Below are positions 54,849-63,473 of a stretch of DNA of 64,000 bases, piece by piece. The notes under the pieces were generated by a model, which had not been told where the DNA came from, made no database searches, and saw only the letters and a program-made list of their open reading frames with translations. Location of the stretch: the NCBI RefSeq assembly GCF_000633395.1, contig NZ_AYMU01000005.1:62001-126000 (forward strand). The letters are read 5' to 3'. The DNA comes from Pseudomonas sp. PH1b. Its GTDB lineage: Bacteria; Pseudomonadota; Gammaproteobacteria; Pseudomonadales; Pseudomonadaceae. The position numbers and the translations under genes are program-made. Positions within the stretch are counted from its first letter, which is position 1. Each line of letters opens with the position of its first letter.

Positions 54849-55658
54849 TTACAGCCACCCCTGAAACACCCGGGTCACGCGACCGGCCAGGTGCACCGTG
54901 CCCTGGCCGTCCCAGCTCACGGTCACCGGGCCGCCATCGCACAGCACCCGGACCGGGCTGTCGAGCAATCCTCGGCGAATGCCATTGACCGCCGCCCCGC
55001 AAGAGCAGGAACCCGAGCCCAGGGGAATGGCGCCATTGCGCTCCCAGATCCGCAGGCGGATGGTCTGGCGGTCGATCACCTCGATGAAATGCACGTTGGT
55101 CTTCTGTGGAAACAACGGGTCGTTCTCCGTCAGCGGGCCGAGGCGGGCCAGGTCCAGGGCCGCCAGGTCGTCGACGAAGAAGCTGCAATGGGGATTGCCC
55201 ATGCTGCACGCAGCCGGCGTTCCCGGCAGGGGCAGGGCGAGGCTGTCCAGGGGGGCGGCCAGGGGAATCTCCCGCCAGGCGAACTGCGGTTCGCCCATTT
55301 CCACCGAGACTGAATGATCCTCCAGGCGTCGGCAGTGCAAAATGCCCCGTTCGGTCCTGACTTGCAGCGCCTCGACGGCGCTTTCGTCCATCAGCAGATC
55401 GGCGGCGCCACGGGTCGCGCTGCCGCAGGTGGCAAGGCTGGAACCATCGGCATTCCAGAAGGTCAGTTGAGCCGCCGTCTCGGGGCAATCGCCGAGCACC
55501 ACCAACTGATTGAAGCCGATGCCACGCCGGCGGTCGCCCAGGGCCCTGGCCTGTTCGCCAGTGATCGGCTGGTCGCGGCCACGGGCATCGATCAGCACGA
55601 AGTCATCGCCATTGGCGTGCATCTTGATAAACGGCAGGTTGCTCGCGTGCAGGGGCAT
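54849..55658 (-). CDS. DapF-like epimerase fold protein with an altered active site
   Basis: The 269-residue protein is built like diaminopimelate epimerase: NGDDFVLIDAR near the start, FWNADGS (N69) and C78 in TCGS, GNPH (154-157), then ERNGAIPLGSGSCSC. DapF needs two catalytic Cys, in CGNG and ACGTG. The first aligns with C78, but the second aligns with Ser215, and the neighbouring Glu aligns with Ile211. It is therefore probably not a normal DapF; a related amino-acid racemase or binding role is possible. The ATG at 55658 is the best start. It is divergent from an MFS/HlyD export pair. Confidence 0.85.
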   Translation of the reverse strand: MPLHASNLPFIKMHANGDDFVLIDARGRDQPITGEQARALGDRRRGIGFNQLVVLGDCPETAAQLTFWNADGSSLATCGSATRGAADLLMDESAVEALQVRTERGILHCRRLEDHSVSVEMGEPQFAWREIPLAAPLDSLALPLPGTPAACSMGNPHCSFFVDDLAALDLARLGPLTENDPLFPQKTNVHFIEVIDRQTIRLRIWERNGAIPLGSGSCSCGAAVNGIRRGLLDSPVRVLCDGGPVTVSWDGQGTVHLAGRVTRVFQGWL

Positions 55659-55875
55659 TGGGGCTCCAGGGAGTGACGGCCGAGAGTCGTGAGTAGTGGG
55701 GCAGGGCGCAGGCAGCAGGATTTCGAAAAAAACGCGCCGGCGCCAGCGCATTAAAATAAAATTCATCTCGCCGGTAGCCGGTTCGCCCGGATTCCGGGTT
55801 TTGCGGCACACTGGCGAACCACCAGGAACATCGCCCGCGGCTGCACCGCAGCCTGGCACCGCACAAGGTCACTGC

Positions 55876-57537
55876 ATGGATCACTACGCGCCGCGCAACT
55901 GGCAGCCCCACGAAAAGCCCAGCCTGCCCGGTTCTCCGTCCACACCGCTGCATCCCACCCACAAGCGCCTGGCCTATGCCCTGGTGGGCTTGCTGGTGGC
56001 CATCACCGGCGGCCTGGGCAACTCGCTGGTGATCGCCAACCTGCCGTACCTGCAGGGCGCGCTGGGGGCCACCACCGCGGAAATGGCCTGGCTGCCGGCG
56101 GCCTATGTCATGACCAACGTGTCGATGAACCTGCTGCTGGTGAAGTTTCGCCAGCAGTTCGGCCTGCGCGCCTTCACCGAAGTGTTCCTGGTGCTCTACG
56201 CCCTGGTGACCTTTGGCCACCTGTTCGTCAACGACCTGAGCTCGGCCATCGCCGTGCGTGCGGCCCACGGCATGGTGGGCGCGGCCCTGAGCTCCCTGGG
56301 CCTGTACTACATGGTCCAGGCCTTCCCGGCGAAGTGGCGGCTCAAGGCCCTGGTGCTGGGGCTGGGCGCTTCGCAACTGGCCTTGCCCCTGGCCCGGCTG
56401 TTCTCCGAGGACCTGTTGCAGATCGCCGAATGGCGCGGCCTGTATCTGTTCGAACTGGGGCTGGCGCTGACCTCCCTGGGCTGCGTGTTCATGCTCAAGC
56501 TGCCACCGGGGGATCGCTTTCGTACCTTCGAGAAACTCGACTTCCTGACCTTCGCCCTGCTGGCCAGTGGCGTGGCGCTGCTGTGTGCGGTGCTGTCCCT
56601 GGGGCGCATCGACTGGTGGCTGGAAGCGCCGTGGATCGGCTACGCCAGCGCCGCCTCCATCGTGCTGATCCTGGCCGGGCTGTGCATCGAACATAACCGC
56701 AGCAACCCGATGCTGATGACCCGCTGGCTGGGCAGCGGGGTGATGATCCGCCTGGCCCTGGCGGTGATCCTGATCCGCATGGTGCTGTCCGAGCAGTCCA
56801 CCGGCGCCGTGGGTTTTCTCCAGGCGCTGAACCTGGGCAGCGAGCAGATGCGCCTGCTCTACGGGGTGATGCTGCTGGGCAGCATCGCCGGGCTGGCCAC
56901 CAGCGCCCTGACCATCAACCCGGCGCACCTGCTGATGCCGCTGATCATTTCCCTGGCGCTGATGGCCGTGGGCTCGGTGATGGACAGCTTCTCCAGCAAC
57001 CTCACGCGTCCGGCCAACATGTACCTCAGCCAGTTCCTGCTGGCCTTTGGCGGCACCTTCTTCCTCGGCCCGACCATGGTCCTGGGCACCCGCAACGTGT
57101 TGACCAACCCGCGCAACCTGGTGAGCTTCTCGGTGCTGTTCGGCATTTGCCAGAACCTCGGCGGGCTGATCGGCTCGGCCCTGCTCGGGACCTTCCAGAT
57201 CGCCCGGGAGAAATACCATTCCAGCCATATCGTCGAGCAGTTGACCCTGCTCGACCCCCAGGTACTGGCGCGGGTGCAGAGCGGCGCGGCGGCCTATGGC
57301 AAGGTCATCGCCGACCCGGACCTGCGCACCTTGCAAGGCATGCGCGCCCTGGCTACGGCGGCCACCCGCGAGGCCAACATACTGGCTTATAACGATGTGT
57401 TCATGCTGATTGCGGTGATCGCCGTCCTGACCATGATCTGGATCTTCATACGCAGCCTGTGGCTGATGAGCACGACCCAAGCCGTCGCGCCCGCCAGCCC
57501 GGCCCCTGTCCAACCACGTGGTGCCCCTTCTTCATGA
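55876..57537 (+). CDS. MFS exporter, DHA2/EmrB-like
   Basis: The 553-residue inner-membrane protein has about 14 helices, an N-terminal GGLGNSLVIANLPYLQGALG segment and the MGAAL-type motif C in helix 5 region (HGMVGAALSSLGLYY). It ends in ATGA overlap with a HlyD-type gene, so it works as the inner-membrane pump of a tripartite-like efflux system, as EmrB does. CAAGG precedes the ATG at 55876. Confidence 0.88.
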   Translation: MDHYAPRNWQPHEKPSLPGSPSTPLHPTHKRLAYALVGLLVAITGGLGNSLVIANLPYLQGALGATTAEMAWLPAAYVMTNVSMNLLLVKFRQQFGLRAFTEVFLVLYALVTFGHLFVNDLSSAIAVRAAHGMVGAALSSLGLYYMVQAFPAKWRLKALVLGLGASQLALPLARLFSEDLLQIAEWRGLYLFELGLALTSLGCVFMLKLPPGDRFRTFEKLDFLTFALLASGVALLCAVLSLGRIDWWLEAPWIGYASAASIVLILAGLCIEHNRSNPMLMTRWLGSGVMIRLALAVILIRMVLSEQSTGAVGFLQALNLGSEQMRLLYGVMLLGSIAGLATSALTINPAHLLMPLIISLALMAVGSVMDSFSSNLTRPANMYLSQFLLAFGGTFFLGPTMVLGTRNVLTNPRNLVSFSVLFGICQNLGGLIGSALLGTFQIAREKYHSSHIVEQLTLLDPQVLARVQSGAAAYGKVIADPDLRTLQGMRALATAATREANILAYNDVFMLIAVIAVLTMIWIFIRSLWLMSTTQAVAPASPAPVQPRGAPSS

Positions 57538-58667
57538 GCGAACCGATCAATCCCACCACCAACGCCATTGCCTCGAGCCCCGAGCCCAATGGCCCGCCGA
57601 CCATCCCGGCCACCGAGCCGCGCCCGCTGGCGGTGCGTATTGTGTCCTCCCTGGGGTTTGCCGCGATTGCCATCGTTGGCGTGCTGATCGTGCTCTACGC
57701 CTGGCAGCTGCCGCCGTTCTCCAGCGCCATCGAGAGCACCGAGAACGCCCTGGTGCGCGGCCAGGTGACCATCATCGGCCCGCAGCTCAGCGGCTATGTG
57801 TTCGAAGTACCGGTGCAGGACTTCCAGCAGGTCAAGGCCGGCGACCTGCTGGTGCGCCTCGACGACCGCATCTACAAGCAGCGCCTGGACCAGTCCCTGG
57901 CCCAACTGGCGGTGCAGAAGGCCGCCCTGGCCAATGCCCTGCAGCAACGCAACAGCGCCGAGGCCACCATCAAGCTGCGCCAGGCGGCCCTGGCCGACAG
58001 CCAGGCCCAGGCGCGCAAGAGCGCGGCCGACCTGCAGCGCAACGAAGCGTTGATCGCCGACGGCTCGGTGTCCCGGCGCGAGTTGGACGTGACCCGCGCG
58101 GCCAATGCCCAGACCGTGGCCGCCGTGGCCCAGGCCCAGGCGCAACTGGAAATCGCCCGCCAGGACCTGCAGACCGTGATCGTCAACCGCGGCTCCCTGG
58201 AAGCGGCGGTGGCCAGCGCCGAAGCGGCGGTGGAACTGGCGCGGATCGACCTGTCCAACACCCGGGTGCTGGCACCCCGGGATGGGCAATTGGGGCAGAT
58301 CGGCGTGCGCCTGGGGGCCTACGTCAACTCCGGGGCGCAACTCATGGCCCTGGTGCCCAGCCAGCTGTGGGTGATCGCCAACATGAAGGAAACCCAGATG
58401 GACAATGTGCATATCGGTCAGCCGGTGAGCTTTACCGTGGATGCCCTGAACCATCGCAAATTCACCGGCAGGGTGCAGTTGATCTCACCGGCCACCGGTT
58501 CCGAGTTCGCCTTGCTGCAGGCCGACAACGCCACCGGCAACTTCGTCAAGATTGCCCAGCGAGTGCCGGTGCGGATCACCGTCGACCCCGACCAGCCAGA
58601 GCTCGACCGCCTGCGCCCGGGGTTATCGGTGGTGGTCAGCATCGACACCCGCGCCACCCCCCACTGA
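57534..58667 (+). CDS. HlyD/EmrA-type membrane fusion protein
   Basis: The 377-residue protein has a polar cytoplasmic leader (1-34), one membrane helix (about 38-60) and a biotinyl-lipoyl-like strand pair (VRGQVTIIGPQLSGYVFEV). A long coiled coil (about 115-220) and a beta-barrel end (MKETQMDNVHIGQPVSFTVD) follow. It bridges the MFS pump to an outer-membrane channel, which is not encoded here. Its start overlaps the pump's stop as ATGA. Confidence 0.93.
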   Translation: MSEPINPTTNAIASSPEPNGPPTIPATEPRPLAVRIVSSLGFAAIAIVGVLIVLYAWQLPPFSSAIESTENALVRGQVTIIGPQLSGYVFEVPVQDFQQVKAGDLLVRLDDRIYKQRLDQSLAQLAVQKAALANALQQRNSAEATIKLRQAALADSQAQARKSAADLQRNEALIADGSVSRRELDVTRAANAQTVAAVAQAQAQLEIARQDLQTVIVNRGSLEAAVASAEAAVELARIDLSNTRVLAPRDGQLGQIGVRLGAYVNSGAQLMALVPSQLWVIANMKETQMDNVHIGQPVSFTVDALNHRKFTGRVQLISPATGSEFALLQADNATGNFVKIAQRVPVRITVDPDQPELDRLRPGLSVVVSIDTRATPH

Positions 58668-58673
58668 CGCCCC

Positions 58674-59219
58674 GTAGGAGCCGGCTTGCCGGCGAAGAGG
58701 CCCTTGAGCCTTGCATCGCCTGGGCGGACGCCTTCGCTGGCAAGCCAGCTCCTACGGGGTTGTGTTTTGCCCGCACCCGATGCTTTTTCGTAGGAGCCGG
58801 CTTGCCGGCGAAGAGGCCCTTGAGCCTTGCATCGCCTGGGCGGACGCCTTCGCTGGCAAGCCAGCTCCTACGGGATTGTGGTTTACCCGCGCCCAATGCT
58901 TTTTAGTAGGAGCCGGCTTGCCGGCGAAGAGGCCCTTGAGTCTTGCATGGCCTGGGCGGACGCCTTCGCTGGCAAGCCAGCTCCTACGGGATTGTGTTTT
59001 GCCCGCGCCCAATGTTTTTTCGTAGGAGCCGGCTTGCCGGCGAAAAGGCCCTTGAGCCTTGCATGGCCTGGGCGGACGCCTTCGCTGGCAAGCCAGCTCC
59101 TACGGGATTGTGGTTTACCCGCGCCCAATGCTTTTTCGTAGGAGCCGGCTTGCCGGCGAAGAGGCCCTTGAGCCTTGCATGGCCTGGGCGGACGCCTTCG
59201 CTGGCAAGCCAGCTCCTAC
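58674..59219. repeat. REP doublet array E, five units of 116 bp, inverted orientation
   Basis: Units start at 58674, 58790, 58906, 59022 and 59138, an exact 116-bp period. The order of arms is reversed relative to arrays A, B and F: GTAGGAGCCGGCTTGCCGGC comes first and GCTGGCAAGCCAGCTCCTAC last, so the array is in the opposite orientation. The linkers carry alternating ttgtgttttgcccg and ttgtggtttacccg variants. The array fills the 562-bp gap between the HlyD-type gene and copD. Confidence 0.92.
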
Positions 59220-59229
59220 CGGCTGTGGT

Positions 59230-60105
59230 TTACACCGCCTGCATCGGTGGCAAGGTGCCCAGCAACGACACGGCGGCCACCGCCGCCACGCCCAGCAGCC
59301 ACTCCATCAGTACGCTGTTGCGCAAGGTGCCCAGGCGCCGGTCGCAACCGCGAATCCGCAAGCGATTGAACAGCGCCAACCCCAGCATCCCCGCCACCAG
59401 CAGCACCTTGATCAGCAGGATCAGGGCAAAGCCGCTGAACAACGGGGTCGGCCACCACTGCCCGGTAAGTACCCGCACATTGATCAGGCCGGTTATCAGC
59501 AAACCGCTGACCAGCCCATAACCCACGCCGCTGAAGCGCTTCAACAACGGTTCGACAGACAGGCCCGCGGGCTGCCGCAACACCAGCAACAGCACCAGCA
59601 GGCCCCCCAGCCACATGGCCACACAGCTTAAATGCACGATCTGATTGAGGATCAGCAACTGCCCCTGCACCCCATCGAGCATGGCGCCGTGGCCCACCGG
59701 CGCCAGGGTTGCCAGGAGCACAGCGCCCAGCCCCAGTTGCAGCGGCAGGCGCCGGCCCAGTGGGGTCGGCAGCAGCGCCAGCAACAGCAGGTTGAGCAGC
59801 AGGTGCCAGGTCCAGACCTGGCCGAAAAAGGTCTTGCCCAACACCAATTGCAAGGTCGTCGGGTCCAGCGCCGCCGACCAGGAGCCGGCCATGCTGGCGG
59901 TAATCAGCAGCAGCCAGCACAGGCCGCTGCCCAGACCGATCAGCGTCAACCAGCGGCTGAGCCGATCAAGCTGTCGCTGCACGGCGCCATGCTCGTTCTG
60001 CGCTGAATCACGGCCCAGCAACAGCGGGCGAAACACCCAGGCGCCGACCAGGGTCAGCACCACCGCAAAGTGCACGAAGCGGCACAGCACCAGCCATGAC
60101 GCCAT
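59230..60105 (-). CDS. copD: CopD-family copper transport membrane protein
   Basis: The 291-residue protein has eight hydrophobic helices and the CopD pattern, with conserved His in the first helix region (CRFVHFAVVLTLVGAWVFRPLLL in outline), GHGAMLDGVQG and IVHLSCVAMWLGGLLVLLLV. CopD works with periplasmic CopC to move copper across the inner membrane. It starts 3 bp after copC ends. Confidence 0.9.
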   Translation of the reverse strand: MASWLVLCRFVHFAVVLTLVGAWVFRPLLLGRDSAQNEHGAVQRQLDRLSRWLTLIGLGSGLCWLLLITASMAGSWSAALDPTTLQLVLGKTFFGQVWTWHLLLNLLLLALLPTPLGRRLPLQLGLGAVLLATLAPVGHGAMLDGVQGQLLILNQIVHLSCVAMWLGGLLVLLLVLRQPAGLSVEPLLKRFSGVGYGLVSGLLITGLINVRVLTGQWWPTPLFSGFALILLIKVLLVAGMLGLALFNRLRIRGCDRRLGTLRNSVLMEWLLGVAAVAAVSLLGTLPPMQAV

Positions 60106-60108
60106 GGA

Positions 60109-60477
60109 TTACGGGCTCACCTTGAAGCTGTAGCTGCCTTCGCTCTTGTGGGTGTCCACCGACACCGCGTGCCATTGCACCTTGTACTCGCCGGCTTGCA
60201 GCGGCGTGGCGGCCGGAGTGACGACCAGGGTCTTCTTGTCCGAACCTTCGGTGGCCAGGCCTTTCACCTCGAGAGGGGCGCCGTCCTTGCTGATCGTGAC
60301 CTGGGTGAAGGCCGCTTCCACGCCTTCGGTGAACACCAGGCGCAGTTCGGTGGGCGCGACCACGCTGCTGTCGGCCGCCGGCGTGGCGCCTTTCAGGTGC
60401 GCGTGGGCCATTGCCGAGGAGGCCGCCAGCAGGGAGGCGAGCAGGGCGGTGGTGGTGAAGAGGTTTTTCAGTGACAT
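60109..60477 (-). CDS. copC: CopC-family periplasmic copper-binding protein
   Basis: The 122-residue product has a signal peptide ending in SSAMA before AHAHLKG, so the mature protein starts with the conserved N-terminal His ligand. The core is LRLVFTEGVEAAFTQV and the copper-site strand is HAVSVDTHKSEGSYSFKV with further His and Asp ligands. It binds copper in the periplasm and is followed closely by copD. The start at 60477 gives a normal signal peptide; an upstream start at 60513 would not. Confidence 0.92.
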   Translation of the reverse strand: MSLKNLFTTTALLASLLAASSAMAHAHLKGATPAADSSVVAPTELRLVFTEGVEAAFTQVTISKDGAPLEVKGLATEGSDKKTLVVTPAATPLQAGEYKVQWHAVSVDTHKSEGSYSFKVSP

Positions 60478-60509
60478 GAGAGGATTACCTTTAACAAAGA
60501 GGGCAGGGC

Positions 60510-60950
60510 TCAACGATCTTGCAACTGCATGTGGATGATCGGAAACGGTCGTCCTTCGCCGTCGGTTTCCGAGCGGCCGCAGTCGGCGAAGCCGTAGTGC
60601 CGGTAGAAGCCGTGGGCCTGGGGGTTCTGTTCATTGACGTCGACCTTCAGGCCAGGGCGACGCACCTGGTCCAGTAGCCTACGGCCGATGCCCTGGCCGC
60701 GCAGGGCCGGGTCGATGAACAGCATCTGCACCGTGTCGTCGCTGGTGGCGATAAAGCCGCCGGGGCTGGCATCGGGAGTTTCCCAGACCAGAACGTCGAG
60801 GGCCGGCAGGTAGCTGTCGCGCACCAGCGGGTAGAGGCGCTGGATATCGTCTTCAGCGATAAAGTCATGGGTGGCGCGCACCGAACGCTCCCAGAGCGCG
60901 GTCAGCAGGGCGTCGTCCGCAGCGACGCGAGGGCGAATCTTCATGAGCAT
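60510..60950 (-). CDS. GNAT-family acetyltransferase (YjaB-like)
   Basis: The 146-residue single-domain GNAT protein has IRPRVAADDALLTALWERSVRATHDFI at the start, the acetyl-CoA loop LRGQGIGRRLL, and NPQAHGFYRHYGFADCGRSETD at the end, resembling YjaB. Two ATGs (60950 and 60944) are possible. It lies 32 bp before copC on the same strand and may be co-transcribed, with no evident functional link to copper. Confidence 0.88.
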   Translation of the reverse strand: MLMKIRPRVAADDALLTALWERSVRATHDFIAEDDIQRLYPLVRDSYLPALDVLVWETPDASPGGFIATSDDTVQMLFIDPALRGQGIGRRLLDQVRRPGLKVDVNEQNPQAHGFYRHYGFADCGRSETDGEGRPFPIIHMQLQDR

Positions 60951-61208
60951 GTTCCATCGGTAACAGGACAGATGGCCGGCGATGGGGCAGGGCCGGCATT
61001 CGGGCAGAGACCTGTATGCCCGTGTCGCGAATTAACGCCTGGACGGAGCACCGCAGTGGCTGCTGCAAATGAGCGGGAGGCCGATCCTACCCAATACCGC
61101 CGGGCGGCGAAAGACCGGCGTCGTCCTGCAATGTCCCAGCCCTGACGCCTCCCCGCAGTGCGCGGACGAATGCTAGTCTTGCCCCAGACTGTTTTCCTAG
61201 GAGCCCTC

Positions 61209-61829
61209 ATGGGCAATCACAAGATCGAGATTCGTCGCAGCAACGTGGAAAAAATCCTCCTGGGTGCCGAGAAAATCTTCGCTGAAAAGGGCTATGCCGG
61301 CACCGCCATGGCCGACATCGCCGAAGAAGTGCAACTGCCGCGTTCCAACCTGCATTACTACTTCAGCACCAAGAACGAGCTGTACAGCGCCGTGCTCCTG
61401 GACCTGCTGGAGGTATGGAAGCAGGACGCCCTGTGCTTCGAGATGTTCGACGACCCGCGGGTGGTGCTCAGCAGCTACATCCGCGCCAAGATGCAGCATT
61501 CCCGCAGCCGGCCTTATGGCTCCAAGGTCTGGGCCAACGAAATCATGCACGGTGCCCCGACCCTGGGCGAGGCCCTGGATGCCAGCCTGTACGACTGGGC
61601 GAAGATGAAGGAAGCGAAGATCCGCCAATGGGTCGAGGACGGGCGGATCCTGCCGGTGGAACCCTCAAGCCTGCTGTACATGATCTGGGCCTCGACCCAG
61701 CACTACGCCGACTTCGACCACCAGGTGATGATCCTCAACGACCACCAGCCCCTGTCGGACCTGCAATTCGAACGAGCGGTACAGACCGTCACCAGCGTCA
61801 TCCTGCGGGGCATCGGCCTAGAGCCCTGA
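61209..61829 (+). CDS. TetR-family regulator, possibly of pyrimidine catabolism
   Basis: The 206-residue protein has a TetR helix-turn-helix (AMADIAEEVQLPRSNLHYYFSTK, about 35-57 in outline) and a C-terminal ligand domain with WASTQHYADFDHQV, as in the RutR-like group. TAGGAG precedes the ATG at 61209. It converges on the preA gene across REP array F. Because RutR-type regulators sense pyrimidines and a dihydropyrimidine dehydrogenase is next door, it probably controls that pathway; this is inference. Confidence 0.85.
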   Translation: MGNHKIEIRRSNVEKILLGAEKIFAEKGYAGTAMADIAEEVQLPRSNLHYYFSTKNELYSAVLLDLLEVWKQDALCFEMFDDPRVVLSSYIRAKMQHSRSRPYGSKVWANEIMHGAPTLGEALDASLYDWAKMKEAKIRQWVEDGRILPVEPSSLLYMIWASTQHYADFDHQVMILNDHQPLSDLQFERAVQTVTSVILRGIGLEP

Positions 61830-61846
61830 GCCTGTCGCCGCCTACC

Positions 61847-62184
61847 GTAGGAGCTGGCTTGCCAGCGAAGAGACCCGCAAGACCGCCTTCGCCGGCAAGC
61901 CGGCTCCTACAGAGCCTTCCGCGATATCTCTGCCAGCCGTAGGAGCTGGCTTGCCAGCGAAGGGGCCCGCAAGACCGCTTTCGCCGGCAAGCCGGCTCCT
62001 ACAGAGCCCCCGCGATATCTCTGCCAGCCGTAGGAGCTGGCTTGCCAGCGAAGAGGCCCGCAAGACCGCCTTCGCCGGCAAGCCGGCTCCTACAGAACCC
62101 CCGCGATATTTCTGCCAGCCGTAGGAGCTGGCTTGCCAGCGAAGGGGCCCGCAAGACCGCCTTCGCCGGCAAGCCAGCTCCTAC
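61847..62184. repeat. REP doublet array F, four units of 91-92 bp
   Basis: Left arms GTAGGAGCTGGCTTGCCAGC start at 61847, 61939, 62030 and 62121, spaced 91-92 bp, each followed by a right arm ending CGGCTCCTAC (AGCTCCTAC in the last). The linkers carry agag, cgatatctctgccagcc. The array lies between the convergent TetR and preA genes and fills most of that 369-bp gap. Confidence 0.92.
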
Positions 62185-62198
62185 AGCAGGTGCGTGGG

Positions 62199-63473
62199 TC
62201 ACACCGCTTCGCGGTAGGGATTGCGCGGATCATGCAGCCAGTCGAGGAACGGCTTGCCGGTTTGCTGAGGCACCATCTCGATGCAGTCCTGCACCGGGCA
62301 GGTGATCTGGCACAGGTTGCAACCCACGCATTCGTCGTCGATCACTTCATATTTATGGGTGCCGTCCGCTTGCCTGAGGCTGGCAATCGCCTGGTGCGAA
62401 GTGTCTTCGCAGGCAATATGACAACGGCCGCAACCGATGCACGCCTCCTGGTCAATTTTCGCGATCACCTGGTAGTTGATGTCCAGGTACTTCCAGTCCG
62501 TGGTGTTGCCCACCGCGCGCCCGCTGAAGTCTTGCAGGCTGTGGTAGCCCTGGCTGTCCATCCACCGCGACAGCCCATCCTTCATTTCCTCGACGATGCG
62601 AAAGCCATGCAGCATCGCCGCGGTGCACACCTGCACCGCGCCGCAGCCCAGGGCCACGAACTCCGCCGCGTCGCGCCAGTTGCCGATGCCGCCAATGCCG
62701 CAGATCGGCAGGCCGCGGGTCTGTGGATCGCGGGCGATCTCGGCCACCATGTTCAGGGCAATCGGCTTGACCGCCGAACCGCAGTAGCCGCCGTGGGTGC
62801 TCTGGCTGCCCACCATGGGGTGGGCCACCATGCGCTCCAGGTCGACGCTGGTGATGGAGTTGATGGTGTTGATCAGCGATACCGCATCCGCGCCACCGCG
62901 ATGGGCGGCGCGGGCCGCGGTGCGGATGTCGGTGATGTTCGGCGTCAGCTTGACGATCACCGGCAGCGAGCAATAAGTCTTGCACCAGCGGGTCACCTGT
63001 TCGACGTATTCCGGCACCTGGCCCACCGCCGCGCCCATGCCCCGTTCCGGCATGCCGTGAGGGCAGCCGAAATTCAGTTCGATGCCGTCGGCGCCGGTGG
63101 CTTCCACCAGGGGCAGGATGGCTTTCCACGATTCTTCGACGCAGGGCACCATCAGCGAGACGATCAGCGCCCGGTCCGGCCAGTCCTTCTTCACCTGGGT
63201 GATTTCCTGGAGGTTGATCTCCAGGGAACGGTCGGTGATCAGCTCGATATTGTTGATGCCCATGACCTCGCGGTTGGGCCCGAAGTGCGCCGAGTAGCGC
63301 GACGACACGTTGACCGCCGCCGGGTCTTCCCCGAGGGTTTTCCAGACCACGCCGCCCCAGCCGGCCTCGAACGCGCGGACCACGTTGTAGGCCTTGTCGG
63401 TGGGCGGCGCGGACGCCAGCCAGAACGGGTTGGGGGCTTTGATACCGGCAAAGACAATCGACAGATCGGCCAT
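62199..63473 (-). CDS. preA: NAD-dependent dihydropyrimidine dehydrogenase subunit PreA
   Basis: The 424-residue protein has an FMN-binding TIM-barrel half (WLASAPPTDKAYNVVRAF, GGYCGSAVKPIALNMV, GIGGIGNWRDA) and a C-terminal ferredoxin domain with two 4Fe-4S motifs, CIGCGRCHIAC and CVGCNLCQITCPVQDC. It reduces uracil and thymine with electrons from PreT, the first step of reductive pyrimidine breakdown. It starts directly after the preT stop. Confidence 0.95.
   Translation of the reverse strand: MADLSIVFAGIKAPNPFWLASAPPTDKAYNVVRAFEAGWGGVVWKTLGEDPAAVNVSSRYSAHFGPNREVMGINNIELITDRSLEINLQEITQVKKDWPDRALIVSLMVPCVEESWKAILPLVEATGADGIELNFGCPHGMPERGMGAAVGQVPEYVEQVTRWCKTYCSLPVIVKLTPNITDIRTAARAAHRGGADAVSLINTINSITSVDLERMVAHPMVGSQSTHGGYCGSAVKPIALNMVAEIARDPQTRGLPICGIGGIGNWRDAAEFVALGCGAVQVCTAAMLHGFRIVEEMKDGLSRWMDSQGYHSLQDFSGRAVGNTTDWKYLDINYQVIAKIDQEACIGCGRCHIACEDTSHQAIASLRQADGTHKYEVIDDECVGCNLCQITCPVQDCIEMVPQQTGKPFLDWLHDPRNPYREAV

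Noticed and set aside
58674..59219. A CRISPR array, because of regular repeats
   Set aside because: Units of 116 bp are nearly identical throughout, including the parts between palindromic arms; there are no unique spacers and no cas genes. They are REP doublets.
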